A DNA stretch of 64,000 bases from Lacticaseibacillus saniviri JCM 17471 = DSM 24301 (GTDB lineage Bacteria > Bacillota > Bacilli > Lactobacillales > Lactobacillaceae): NCBI RefSeq assembly GCF_001311785.1, contig NZ_BBBX01000004.1:1-64000 (forward strand), in the 5' to 3' direction. Positions 7,878 through 17,296 of this stretch are shown piece by piece. The translations under genes were made by a program, and so were the position numbers. A model generated the notes under the pieces. The model ran no database searches. It saw only the letters and a list, made by a program, of their open reading frames with translations, and was not told the origin of the DNA. Numbering within the stretch: position 1 is the first letter of the stretch; the number at the start of each line of letters is the position of its first letter.

Positions 7878-9562
7878 GTGAGTTATCAAGCCTTATATCG
7901 GGTCTGGCGCCCGCAAACCTTTGCTGATGTCATCGGGCAAGGGGCGGTCACTCAGACCTTAAAAAACGCCCTGATGACGGGGCAAACCAGTCACGCTTAT
8001 CTGTTCACCGGGCCACGGGGGAACGGGGGAAGACCAGTGTTGCTAAGATTCTCGCCAAGGCGTTGAATTGTGAACACTTGGTCGATGGCGAACCGGACAA
8101 TACCTGCCCTATTTGTTTGGCAATCAACGCTGGCAGTCTGACGGATGTGATCGAAATCGATGCGGCCTCTAATAATGGGGTTGATGAGATTCGTGACATT
8201 CGCGACAAGGCCAAGTACGCGCCAACAGAGGCCAAGGTCAAGGTCTACATTATCGATGAAGTCCACATGTTATCCACCGGTGCGTTCAACGCATTGTTAA
8301 AAACACTGGAAGAGCCACCGGCACATGTGGTTTTTATTCTGGCCACGACGGAACCGCAAAAGATTCCGGCTACCATTATTTCTCGGACGCAACGGTTTGA
8401 TTTTCGGCGCATCACAACACATGACATTGTGACTCACCTCGAGCAAGTGCTAGATGAAAAAGGGGTCACGTATGATGATCAAGCGCTGACGATTGTGGCT
8501 AAAGCCGCTGAAGGTGGCATGCGGGATGCCTTGTCGATTCTCGATCAGGTGCTCTCGTTTAGCGATAATCACGTCACCGCGGATGCGGCACTGGACGTCA
8601 CGGGTGGGGTCACCACTGCACAGCTTGGCGCCTATCTCAACGCGGTGAGCCAAGGCGAGATTCCTGAAGCGCTCAAGATTGTGACGGCCCTCTTAGATCA
8701 AGGTAAAGATGCCGGTCGTCTGATCGAGGACCTCATCGCCTATTGCCGTGACTTGTTGGTTAATCAGCAAGCACCGGCACTGATGGACGAAGTTGAATTG
8801 AGTTTGATGGACCAACAATTCACCGACTTAACGCAAGCCATTGCGGCCCCTACGCTCTATCACATGATTGATGTCTTGAATCAGACGCAACAACAATTAC
8901 GGCTGACCAATCATCCTGAAATCTATCTGGAAGTGGCGACCATTCAATTGGGTCAACCGACACCAGAAGTGACGCAGGCAGCACCCGTATCAACGCCAGC
9001 GCCAGATACGCAGGAATTGGATACCCTGCGGCAACAGATTGAAATGCTCAGTCAACAGATTCAACAAGGGACCCCAGCACCAGCGAAACCGAAGCCACGG
9101 GCGAAGGCAAAGCCGGTCAAAATCAATAAACACGAGATTTATCCGATATTGGGGGCGGCAACCAAACAAGACTTGATTAATCTCAAAGAGATTTGGCCAG
9201 ACTTGTTGAACATGTTGAGTGTGACCAAGCGGGCGATGATGAAAATCAGTGAGCCAGTCGCCGCGAGTCCCGATGGCGTGATTGTGAGTTTTGATTATGA
9301 TATTCTTGTGGAACGGGCGATGAAGGATGCCGCACTGATGACCGAGTTGACCTCTGGCCTTGAACGACTCACGCAAAAGGCGTTCAAGATTGTGTTGGTG
9401 CAAACCGATGAATGGCCTAAGATTCGTAAGCAATACCTCAAGGAAGAGGGCGCGCCACAACACACCGCCGCTCAACCTGAGCCAAAAACAGATCCGGTGG
9501 TGGACACCATCACCGCGATGTTTGGCAGCGATGAACCCAATGTTTCAATTAAAAACGACTAA
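7878..9562 (+). CDS. dnaX: DNA polymerase III subunit gamma/tau (frameshifted)
   Basis: About 560 residues. It is the clamp-loader ATPase. Features are the N-terminal SYQALYRVWRPQTFADVIGQ, Walker A GPRGTGKTS, a zinc module (CEHLVDGEPDNTCPIC), Walker B with IIDEVHMLS, the sensor segment ILATTEPQKIP, and a Pro/Lys-rich linker before the tau tail. The frame is broken inside Walker A, where two G5 runs (8017-8021 and 8025-8029) occur; removing one G from each restores GPRGTGKTSVAKILAKALN. This is far from any programmed gamma/tau slip site. The GTG start at 7878 has GAAAGGA 8 bases upstream. It is the first gene of a replication/recombination operon. Confidence 0.95.
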
Positions 9563-9581
9563 ATGAAAAGGAATGATGATA

Positions 9582-9887
9582 ATGCGTGGAATGGGTAATA
9601 TGCAAGGCATGATGAAAAAGGTACAAAAGATGCAAAAGGAAATGGAAGCTGCTCAAGGTGAATTAAATGCAGCCGAATTTACTGGGACATCTGCATCTGA
9701 TATGGTGACCGTGACCTTTACTGGTGACAAACATATGAAGGATATCGCGATTAAGCCAGAAGCCATCGATCCCGATGATCCTGACATGTTACAAGATTTG
9801 ATTATTGAGGCCGTTAATGCGGCAATGACACAGATTGACAGTGAAACCCAAAGCAAGATGGGCAAGTACACCCAAGGGTTAATGTAA
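9582..9887 (+). CDS. YbaB/EbfC family nucleoid-associated protein
   Basis: 101 residues, [20 protein letters not shown] at the start, then the typical YbaB alpha-beta core. It is a DNA-binding dimer encoded between dnaX and recR in most bacteria, as here. Of the clustered ATGs (9573, 9576, 9582), the last is best spaced from GAAAAGGA. Confidence 0.95.
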   Translation: MRGMGNMQGMMKKVQKMQKEMEAAQGELNAAEFTGTSASDMVTVTFTGDKHMKDIAIKPEAIDPDDPDMLQDLIIEAVNAAMTQIDSETQSKMGKYTQGLM

Positions 9888-9903
9888 GAATTGGAGTTGA
9901 AAC

Positions 9904-10502
9904 ATGCAATATCCAGAACCGATTGCGAAATTAATCGATAGTTATATGCGGCTGCCCGGTATTGGGAACAAAACAGCAACGCGCTTAGCTTTTTTACCAT
10001 TGACATGAATCAAGATGACGTCGATCAATTCGCGAAGAGTCTGGTCGCCGCCAAGAAGGATCTGCACTACTGCAGTATTTGCGGCAATATCACGGATGAA
10101 GATCCGTGCGAAATCGATCGTGACCAGACGCGCGACCAGAGCCAAGTGCTGGTGGTCGAGCAGGTCAAGGATCTGATGAGTATTGAACGCATGAACGATT
10201 ACCATGGCTTGTATCACGTGCTACATGGGGTCTTATCACCTATCGAAGGTTTGGGGCCAGAAGACCTCAACATCGAAAGCTTGATCAAACGCCTGCAGAC
10301 CAATGAAGCCATCAAAGAAGTGATTCTTGCGACGAATGCGACACCAGAAGGGGAAGCAACCGCCATGTATTTGGCTCGGTTGATTAAGCCCGCTGGCATC
10401 AAAGTGACGCGCTTAGCTCACGGCTTAGCGGTCGGCAGCGATATCGAGTACGCGGATGAAATGACCTTACTCAAAGCGGTTGAAGGCCGAACAGAACTGT
10501 AA
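9904..10502 (+). CDS. recR: recombination protein RecR (frameshifted)
   Basis: 199 residues when repaired. The order is helix-hairpin-helix ([16 protein letters not shown]), zinc finger (C-x2-C about residue 56 and the following Cys pair), and Toprim domain ([35 protein letters not shown]). It acts with RecO to load RecA at gaps. One T appears to be missing in the T run at 9990-9995; adding it joins RLAFF to [13 protein letters not shown]. Its position after ybaB is canonical. Confidence 0.94.
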
Positions 10503-10522
10503 CGAATAAAGGAGTGCGACGC

Positions 10523-10779
10523 ATGTTTGGGCGAACAAAGCATCAGTTAAAAACACAAGCGGATCAACAGTTGTTGGAAGATATTGAAGAGGCCCGACTG
10601 CAGATTCGATTGAAACGTGATTTGATGACACAGATGACCGACACGGATGAACAACTCAAAATGAGTCTGTTGATTCAACAAGGCATCTTTAACTTTTGTA
10701 TCACCAAGCCCGGGTGCGCCAAGTCTCGCCCAAGCAGGTAGCGGCAATCACTGCCCAGCGCATGAATCGTGATTATTAA
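10523..10779 (+). CDS. YaaL family protein (DUF2508, frameshifted)
   Basis: About 86 residues when repaired: MFGRTKHQLKTQADQQLLED at the N-terminus and RVRQVSPKQVAAITAQRMNR near the end. YaaL is a small protein of unknown function encoded between recR and tmk in Bacilli. One T is missing in TTTT at 10694-10697. The ATG at 10523 has AAAGGAG 8 bases upstream. Confidence 0.85.
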
Positions 10780-10799
10780 TCGAAGTGTGACAAGAAGAA

Positions 10800-11023
10800 A
10801 CTGTGACAAAAGGCGGTTTGAGAACAAGGATTTGAAACAATCCATTACCGTGTTTGAACTCGCAACAACTTGTGCCCAGCCTGGTTCGTTATTGGCCAAT
10901 ACCGCCAATTAAACGAACCTATACTGGTGCTCAGTTGCTGAGCGCGAGTTCAAACACTTTCTGTTAATCGGAGTTCTCAGCCTTTTGGAACGCGATTAGT
11001 CTCAATTGCTCGCAAATCTAATA
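10800..11023 (+). repeat. structured intergenic repeat, family A, long form (A1)
   Basis: The 365-base gap between yaaL and tmk is filled by this element and a terminator. The outer stem pairs CAAAAGGCGGTTTGAGAAC (about 10807-10825) with GTTCTCAGCCTTTTG (10973-10987). Inside it, GTGTTTGAACTCGC (10850-10863) pairs perfectly with 10944-10957. Inside that are two hairpins: GGTTCGTTATTGGC (10883-10896) with 10903-10919, and GCTCAG/CTGAGC at 10929-10942. The ends resemble the elements at 15171, 37319 and 62098. No open reading frame of note. Confidence 0.8.
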
Positions 11024-11064
11024 AAAGGGGTGCGACAAAACTTAGTTTTGTCACACCCCTTTGT
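11024..11064 (+). terminator. terminator after family A element
   Basis: AAAAGGGGTGCGACAAAAC / GTTTTGTCACACCCCTTT stem, 18-19 bp, with loop TTA. Its stem motif is shared with 15319-15364. Confidence 0.9.
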
Positions 11065-11144
11065 TGGTGAATTTGAATTAACAGTTTGCAAGCCTTTAGA
11101 ATTCCAGTAGACTAATGGTAGACTTAAGAAAAGAGGAAATGGTT

Positions 11145-11785
11145 GTGGCAGGAACATTTATTACGGTTGAAGGACCAGATGGCGCAGGGAAAACCAGCGT
11201 GCTGACCCAACTGCTTCCCCAATTGAAACAACATTTTAATCAACCTGTGATTTTGACCCGCGAACCTGGTGGCGCGAAGATCTCTGAGAAAATTCGGGAT
11301 GTGATTTTGAACCCTGAATTCACTGAGATGGATGCGCGCACCGAAGCATTGCTCTACGCGGCATCACGTCGCCAACATCTGGTCGAAGTGATTCTGCCAG
11401 CATTGGCGCGCGATGAAGTAGTGGTCTGTGATCGGTTTGTGGATAGTTCAGTGGCTTATCAAGGCGGTGGTCGTCAATTGGTGAAGAAGCTGTTCTCGCG
11501 ATGAATCAATTCGCAACCGGCGGCCTGAATCCCGATCTGACGCTGTACCTAGATGTGCCGGTTGAAGTGGGACTGGCCCGTATTCGCCAGCACCGTCAAA
11601 ATCAATTTGATCGCCTGGATCAAGAGACCGTTGAATTTCATCAGCGCGTCTCGGCAGCCTACCAGCGTTTGCTGGCGGCTAATCCAGAGCGCATCATCGC
11701 CATCGATGCGACGCGTGAATTAGCAGAGGTCACTGCAGAATGTCTGGCGGTCCTCAAAGCTAAATTACCCGCACTGTGGCAATAA
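11145..11785 (+). CDS. tmk: thymidylate kinase (frameshifted)
   Basis: About 213 residues when repaired. It phosphorylates dTMP to dTDP and is essential. P-loop [10 protein letters not shown] lies at the N-terminus, the [18 protein letters not shown] segment carries the DR motif and the substrate site, and the lid region is [16 protein letters not shown] is missing at 11480-11481; adding it gives [20 protein letters not shown]. The GTG at 11145 is preferred because AGAGG sits 7 bases upstream, whereas the ATG at 11139 nearly touches it. It starts the tmk-yaaQ-holB-yabA-rsmI run. Confidence 0.94.
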
Positions 11786-11824
11786 TAACGACGTAGCGTG
11801 TGTTCAAAACAAGGAGGAATCATC

Positions 11825-12154
11825 ATGAAACTTGTGCTTGCGATTGTTCAAGATAAAGATAGTAACGTGTTGAGTAGTGAATTTATTGATGCCAATATTC
11901 GCGCCACCAAGTTATCGACAACCGGTGGCTTTTTGAAGGCGGGTAACACGACCTTCATTATTGGGATTGAAGACGAACGGGTGCCAGAAGTGCTCGATAT
12001 CATCAAGTCAACCGCCCAGACACGGGAACAGTTTATGACCCCACCCGTTAATCTGGATGCGACATCGGACAGTTCAATGGCCTACCCAATTGAAGTGCAA
12101 GTCGGTGGTGCCACCGTCTTTGTCATGCCAATTGAAGCTTTCCATCGGTTCTAA
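11825..12154 (+). CDS. cyclic-di-AMP receptor, PII-like (DarA/PstA/YaaQ)
   Basis: 109 residues, MKLVLAIVQDKDSNVLSSEF at the start. It belongs to the PII-like YaaQ family, shown in Bacillus, Listeria and Staphylococcus to bind c-di-AMP as a trimer; its downstream partner is unknown. The Gly-rich STTGGFLKAGNTTF loop is conserved. ATG 11825 follows AAGGAGGAATCATC. It lies 2 bases before holB. Confidence 0.92.
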   Translation: MKLVLAIVQDKDSNVLSSEFIDANIRATKLSTTGGFLKAGNTTFIIGIEDERVPEVLDIIKSTAQTREQFMTPPVNLDATSDSSMAYPIEVQVGGATVFVMPIEAFHRF

Positions 12155-12156
12155 GC

Positions 12157-13116
12157 ATGTTACCCATTGAAACCACGCAAACGCGGGTGATTACGCAGTT
12201 CAAGCGCGTGATTGCGGCTGACCAGCTGAGCCAGTCCTATATCTTTGCTGGCCCCGCGGGGGTGGGCAAGATGCAGGTGGCTCAGTGGTTAGCGATGCGG
12301 TTATTCTGCTTGAATGTGCAAGACGGTTCCCCATGTGGCGAATGTGCTGAGTGCCAACGCATCCTGAGTCACAATCATCCGGATGTGGTGACAATCAGCA
12401 CGGAAGACAAAACCATCAAGGTTGATGCCATCCGTGAGCTCAAGCAAGAGATGAGCAAGTCTGGGATGGAAGGCAATCAGCGTGTCTTCATCATCAATGA
12501 TGCAGACAAAATGACAACAGGAGCCAGCAATAGTTTGCTGAAGTTCTATGAAGAACCCGTTGCCAATACACTTGTGATATTATTAACGAGTGCAAAGAAT
12601 CGTTTGTTGCCTACTATTTTGAGCCGAGCGCAGATGATTACCTTCTTACCAGCGGATGCCAGTCGCATTGAGGCGAGTCTGGTCGATGAGGGGATTGCGC
12701 GCAATGTGGCCCGGTTTGCGAGTCGCATGGCCAATGAGCCAGCACAGGCTTTGGCGCTCGCCCAAGATGAGGCCTTCAATGCCCAACTCACAGCGGTTGA
12801 TCAGTTATTGAACAAGGTCGCCAAACGTGACTTGGAGGCCTTCATCCAGGTGCAGAGCCAGCTGTTGCCGATTGCCAAAAACACCACTGATCAGGCCCAG
12901 TTGTTGACCCTAATTGCATTGACCTATCAATTAGCGATGCGTCATCACTATCAACTCAATGAGATTGAAAGCGGTGCGGTCAACGCCCTGAGTCAGCAGT
13001 CGGGTGCCCAATTAGCGGATCAAACCGCAGCTGTTTTGGTCGCGCAACAACAGCTCGATCAAAACGTCAGCTTCCAGTCAGATTTAGAACAACTCATACT
13101 AAAATTAATCGGGTGA
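12157..13116 (+). CDS. holB: DNA polymerase III subunit delta'
   Basis: 319 residues. It is the clamp-loader stator subunit related to DnaX. It has the P-loop-like [11 protein letters not shown], a four-Cys zinc module ([17 protein letters not shown]) and the [22 protein letters not shown] segment. The reading frame is intact. It overlaps yabA by 4 bases. Confidence 0.93.
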   Translation: MLPIETTQTRVITQFKRVIAADQLSQSYIFAGPAGVGKMQVAQWLAMRLFCLNVQDGSPCGECAECQRILSHNHPDVVTISTEDKTIKVDAIRELKQEMSKSGMEGNQRVFIINDADKMTTGASNSLLKFYEEPVANTLVILLTSAKNRLLPTILSRAQMITFLPADASRIEASLVDEGIARNVARFASRMANEPAQALALAQDEAFNAQLTAVDQLLNKVAKRDLEAFIQVQSQLLPIAKNTTDQAQLLTLIALTYQLAMRHHYQLNEIESGAVNALSQQSGAQLADQTAAVLVAQQQLDQNVSFQSDLEQLILKLIG

Positions 13117-13460
13117 ATCCTGTGGATAAGAAAACACTGTATGATAGCTTCACGACGCTTGAAGGCGACTTACAAAAGACGGTCCAACAAATCCAGCGAC
13201 TTCAAAAAGAAATGGCTGAGATTGTTGAACGCAATGCGGAACTTGAAATCGAGAATCGCCATTTGCGTGAACACCTTCAAGAGATTCAAAAGGCACCGGA
13301 TGACAAGTCAACGGGTGCCGTTGAGCTATCCAAATCAAAATTAAACTTAGAAAATCTCTACGAGGAAGGGTTCCACGTCTGCGCGATGTTTTACGGTCAG
13401 CGCCGCATTGACGATGAAGCCTGTGCCTTTTGTTTAGATATCATTTATGGGGAACGTTAA
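13113..13460 (+). CDS. yabA: replication initiation control protein YabA
   Basis: 115 residues. The N-terminal two thirds is a coiled coil ([20 protein letters not shown]...), and the C-terminus is the zinc-binding domain HVCAMFYG...[12 protein letters not shown]. YabA restrains DnaA and binds DnaN in Bacillus. The GTG at 13113 overlaps the holB stop; the GTG at 13122 (giving [10 protein letters not shown]) is equally possible. No strong Shine-Dalgarno is visible, so translational coupling is likely. Confidence 0.92.
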   Translation: MNPVDKKTLYDSFTTLEGDLQKTVQQIQRLQKEMAEIVERNAELEIENRHLREHLQEIQKAPDDKSTGAVELSKSKLNLENLYEEGFHVCAMFYGQRRIDDEACAFCLDIIYGER

Positions 13461-14319
13461 TGCAACGACAATCCAGTTTTAAAAATAGTACCGGTGGGGC
13501 ACTCTATTTGGTGCCCACACCCATCGGTAATCTCGATGATATGACTTTTCGCGCAATCGATGTGTTGAATCAGGCCGACCTCATTGCGGCCGAAGATACA
13601 CGCAATACGCAAAAATTACTGAATCATTTTGAGATTGAAACCAAACAGATCAGTTTCCACGAACATAACACCCAGCAACGCATTCCCGAATTGATTGCGC
13701 GGATGCAGCAGGGCGAGACCATCGCGCAAGTGAGTGATGCCGGGATGCCGTCCATCTCTGACCCCGGCCACGAGCTGGTGAATGCGGCCATTGCGGCTGA
13801 TATTCCGGTTGTGCCATTACCCGGTGCCAATGCGGCCACAACGGCATTGATCGCATCAGGCTTAGCGCCACAGCCATTCATGTTTTATGGCTTCTTGCCC
13901 CGCAAAGCCGGTCAGCAGCAACAAGTGTTAAACGAGCTGAAAAATGAAATGCAGACGATTATTTTTATGAATCGCCACATCGACTGGGTAAGACATTAGC
14001 GGCGATGCAAGAAGTGCTCGGTGATCGCCAAGCGGTATTGGCGCGTGAACTGACCAAGAAGTTTGAAGAGTTTATTCGCGGCTCACTGTCGGAATTGACG
14101 ACTTATGCCAATGAAGATGCCCGCGGTGAATATGTGGTGCTCGTTGCCGGCAAAACACCCGATGCATTGCCCGACTTGAGCTCGGACGACGACCTCAAAC
14201 AAGCGGTGGCGGATGCCGTGGCGGCAGGCAATAAGCCTAACGACGCCATCAAAATGATCGCCAAGCAACACAATATCAAGAAACAAACTGTTTATAATGC
14301 CTATCACGAAATTAACTAA
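13460..14319 (+). CDS. rsmI: 16S rRNA 2'-O-methyltransferase RsmI (frameshifted)
   Basis: About 286 residues when repaired. It methylates the ribose of C1402. Motifs are LYLVPTPIGNLDDMTFRAI, AAEDTRNTQKLL, SDAGMPSISDPG and PLPGANAATTAL, as in tetrapyrrole-methylase-fold enzymes. A T is missing from the T5 run at 13962-13966; adding it gives TIIFYESPHRLGKTLAAMQE. The ATG shares one base with the yabA stop. The C-terminal KQHNIKKQTVYNAYHEIN is usual. Confidence 0.94.
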
Positions 14320-14380
14320 TAAGCGTTGGCTGGTTTGACCACCTGTGCCGAATCGGATCGCGTCATAAGGAGCAATTGTC

Positions 14381-15108
14381 ATGGAATATAGCGAGCAATA
14401 CCGGGTGCCATTCTTTTTGGGACGACAAAGGGCACCATCAGCCTGAGCACACTGGTGAATATCATGTTGCTGACATCGGAACATCAACTGGACGAACACG
14501 ATGCGGGCGTGCCAGCCTTAGCAGAGTTGGGTGCCGGTTGGGTCATCACCCAGTACCACATCACGGTGAACCGGATGCCAGAGGTTGAAGAGCTGGTGGA
14601 AGTCGGTACGGCAGCGCGCAGTTACAATCGCTTCCTGACTTATCGCGATTACTGGATCAATGATGCAGATGGCAATCGTCTGGCAACTATTGAGGGCACA
14701 TGGGTCATGATGGACCTCGAAACGCGCAAGTTGTTGCCAATCAAGGCGGAAATCGTTAATCGTGTGGGTGCTGAAGAAGCGACTACGGTCAAGCGATTCC
14801 CACGCATCCAAAAGATTGAAAATGAAACGATTCGGGCCCCATATCGCGTCCGCTACTTTGACATCGACAGCAATGGTCATGTAAACAATGCCCATTACTT
14901 CGATTGGATGGAAGACAGCCTGGGTGCGGAATGGTTGCAGCAACACGAATTGGTCAGCATCGACATTCGCTATGAACGCGAAGTCGCTTACGGCGATGAA
15001 ACACCGATTGCGGTGGCCGAACTGGTCAGTGAAACCGAAACGCGCCACAAGATTATGAGTGGCGACGTTGTGAATGCGGAAGCGCAAATGACGTGGCGTA
15101 GCTTGTAG
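14381..15108 (+). CDS. acyl-ACP thioesterase (frameshifted)
   Basis: About 242 residues, two hotdog domains. The N-terminal MEYSEQYRVPFF and the C-terminal YRVRYFDIDSNGHVNNAHYFDW, whose N and H/D residues form the FatA/B-type active site, mark it as a bacterial acyl-ACP thioesterase. Such enzymes release free fatty acids from the type II FAS carrier. A base is missing in the T5/G3 stretch at 14414-14421; repair joins PFF to GTTKGTISLSTLVN. AAGGAGCAATTGTC precedes the ATG. It is monocistronic and convergent with the asparaginase. Confidence 0.85.
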
Positions 15109-15112
15109 CAAA

Positions 15113-15170
15113 AAAGCTGTGACTCAAGGCGTTTTGAGAATGTAATTAGGCTTTATTGTTTGGAAATATA
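15113..15170 (+). repeat. family A intergenic repeat, short form (A2a)
   Basis: CTGTGACTCAAGGCGTTTTG AGAATG at the left and TTGTTTGGAAATATA at the right match both ends of the long element that follows, with the middle absent. This is the same internally deleted form as at 37319-37387. Confidence 0.6.
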
Positions 15171-15320
15171 AAAAATGAAGTTGTGACAAAAGACGCTTTG
15201 AGAATGAGGATTAACAGGGATTGATGATAAAGCCTGAACTTAGGCTTTGAATCAATCCTAGTTAACCGGAATTCTCAGTCTTTTGGAACACGATTAATCT
15301 ATTTTGTTCGGAAATTGAAA
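15171..15320 (+). repeat. family A intergenic repeat, long form (A2b)
   Basis: The outer stem CAAAAGACGCTTTGAGAAT pairs with ATTCTCAGTCTTTTG. Inside, GATTAACAGGGATTGAT pairs with ATCAATCCTAGTTAACC (two mismatches), enclosing AAGCCT/AGGCTT. The ends match A1 (10800), A3 (37319) and A4 (62098), but the interior differs, so the fold is conserved rather than the sequence. It is followed at once by the terminator at 15319. Confidence 0.75.
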
Positions 15321-15364
15321 CAGGGGGTGTGACAAAACATAGTTTTGTCACACCCCCTGTTTTA
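15319..15364. terminator. bidirectional terminator
   Basis: AACAGGGGGTGTGACAAAAC and its perfect complement form a 20-22 bp stem with an ATA loop, followed by TTTT. Confidence 0.92.
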
Positions 15365-15365
15365 C

Positions 15366-15630
15366 GTTCGATTGTTACCCGGCGCTGTTCGCACTTTAAA
15401 CGCGCTCACCCGCAATGCCTGTTCCGCCTGACAATGCCAGCGACAATCATACAAACCATGATTGAATCGCTGGCGCCGTTAGTGCTCACAGACAAACCTT
15501 GCGGCTTCATCTATAGACGTGTTCTCAGCGCCAACAATCTCCGTCTAACTCACTTTTCGCCCATGGCAAAATCGCCATGGTACTCAAAGTCTGTTAGTAC
15601 TCGATTGTTACCCGGCGCTGTTCACACTTT
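15366..15630. repeat. structured intergenic repeat, family B (B1)
   Basis: About 265 bases between convergent genes, similar throughout to 42656-42892. Shared blocks include TGCCTGTTCCGCCT, CCGTTAGTGCTCAC, AACAATCTCCGTC, CTTTTCGC and GTTAGTACTCGATTGTT. Two hairpins are seen: GCCAGCG (15436-15442)/CGCTGGC (15468-15474) and CCATGGC (15561-15567)/GCCATGG (15574-15580). A 30-base direct repeat beginning TCGATTGTTACCCGGCGCTG occurs at both ends (15368-15397 and 15601-15630, one difference). A 101-codon open frame across it is fortuitous. Confidence 0.8.
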
Positions 15631-16600
15631 TTAGCTAATTGCGTTGTCCACGTAATGTGCCAATTCGCTGCCTGTCTTGCCGTTGCTCAGGCCGACAATC
15701 AGCTTGATCCGTGCCTTTTGCCCATTGAGCCCCTGACAGAAGATAACACCCATCTTCTTGAGTTGGACGCCACCGCCCTCATAGTCGTAAACATCTTCGG
15801 CCACACCGTTGAAACAACGAGAAACCAAAACAATGGGAATATCGCGTTCGATCAATGACCGGATGCCAGGCAGTGTTGCAGGTGGTAGATTGCCGGCACC
15901 AAGCGCTTCAATCACGACACCATTGGTCGATTCAGGTAAGACTTCAAACAAGGCGCTGTCCATCCCCGCATAAGCCTTCAACAGGAAAACATTTTCAACC
16001 ACGTGATCGATATTGACAGCCTCTTGGTTAATCAGTTCTTGGAAGAACCGAACACTATCTTTGTGACCAAGCCAACGGGGCCAAAAGTAGGGGTCCGGAA
16101 GGTGGCAACGTTTGTGGTGTGAGTCTTGGTGACGTATCGCGCCGTGTGAATTTCATCGTTCATCACGACTAAGACACCCTTGCCGCGCGCACCTTCACTA
16201 GCGGCTGTTTGGATGGCACTCTTGAAGTTGTATAGTCCATCAGAACCGATTTCGTTGGATGACCGCATGGCACCAGTAATCACGACCGGAATGTCTGAGC
16301 TGATGGTGAGATCTAAGAAATAGGCGGTCTCTTCCAGCGTATCGGTTCCGTGAGTGATGACCACGCCATCCATGCCGGTTGCTGCGGCTTGCTGAATGCG
16401 CTTGGACAGTTGTAACATGAGTTCAGGCGTTACATGGGGTGAAGGCACATTGAAAATTTCTTCAGTGGTCAGCTTGACCCGGCCGTTCAAACTGAGGTCG
16501 GCGTCAAGCAATGGATTGCGCTCACTGGGCGCCACTGAACCGGATGCATCTGCCGTCATCGAGATGGTGCCACCGGTGTGTAATACCAAATATTTTTCAT
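15631..16600 (-). CDS. L-asparaginase, type I-like (frameshifted)
   Basis: About 324 residues when repaired. It hydrolyses asparagine to aspartate and ammonia. The two catalytic threonine motifs are present: [10 protein letters not shown] at the N-terminus and [19 protein letters not shown]. The C-terminal [11 protein letters not shown]-type segment is typical. The start ATG at 16600 is followed by a missing A (T run 16593-16597 on the plus strand); repair gives [12 protein letters not shown] second break near 16058-16063 is repaired to [18 protein letters not shown]. There is no signal peptide, so it is cytoplasmic. Confidence 0.92.
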
Positions 16601-16672
16601 GACTTTTTTCCTTTCGTATCCGTCGATATTACTAGCTTAACAAATCTTTTCACTTTGACAAGGAGGACCCAC

Positions 16673-17082
16673 ATGAAAATTGCATTAATTGCGCACGATG
16701 AGAAGAAACCAGAGATGATTCGCCTCGCTACTGCCTATGAGCCCATTTTGAAACAACACGATTTGGTGGCGACGGGTGCGACCGGCGAACAGATCATGGA
16801 CAAGACAGATCTCACGATTGAAGCGGTCAATGGCGGCCCCTATGGTGGGGATCAACAAATTGGGGCAATGATTGCCAAAATGAGATCGATCTGGTGATTT
16901 TTCTCCGCGACCCGCTGACTGCACAACCCCATGAACCAGATGTGAATGCCCTCATTCGTCTGTCAGATGTGTTTGGGGTGCCATTAGCGACCAATATCGG
17001 TAGTGCTGAAGTCTTGTTGCGCGGGCTTCAAGCGGGCTTTATCGATTGGCGTTCGCTCAAACCACATGAGCCGAAATATTAG
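16673..17082 (+). CDS. mgsA: methylglyoxal synthase (frameshifted)
   Basis: About 137 residues when repaired. It converts dihydroxyacetone phosphate to methylglyoxal. The sequence starts [20 protein letters not shown], with the phosphate-binding TGATGEQI segment, the [10 protein letters not shown] motif and [14 protein letters not shown] containing the catalytic Asp. An A is missing at 16877-16880; repair gives [28 protein letters not shown] precedes the ATG. Confidence 0.95.
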
Positions 17083-17154
17083 TTTAATATGTGAACTTTA
17101 TTTGATTTTGTACAACTGACTTTATTTTCTGCAAGGGTGCGCGTATAGTGAAGG

Positions 17155-17255
17155 AGTACCAAAAATAGAGGAGTAGGAATTAGCGCGTAAGTGCTGGTGG
17201 AACGGAATGTGAACACCGGACGAAAGCTGCAGCTGCGATGCTAGTTCCGCATTCG
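17155..17255 (+). promoter_or_regulatory. tetrahydrofolate (THF) riboswitch
   Basis: The segment GGAGTAGGAATTAGCGCGTA at about 17169, followed by AAGTGCTGGTGGAACGGAAT and ACACCGGACGAAAG, matches the conserved THF-I aptamer. GGAACTAGCATCG-type pairing closes the helix with GATGCTAGTTCCGC (about 17238-17251). It sits directly before folT, the usual target, and probably represses it when folate is plentiful. Boundaries approximate. Confidence 0.9.
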
Positions 17256-17296
17256 CCGATTTTATTGAGGCGTCTCCGCAAAAGGGGATTGTCATT

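Noticed and set aside
8990-9475. 161-codon minus-strand open frame
   Set aside because: Shadow of the dnaX C-terminal region with skewed composition.
14518-15111. 197-codon minus-strand open frame
   Set aside because: Opposite the acyl-ACP thioesterase coding region; the plus strand has clear hotdog motifs.
15329-15634. 101-codon open frame over repeat B1
   Set aside because: Starts inside a terminator hairpin and runs through a structured repeat; the second copy of the repeat does not keep the frame.
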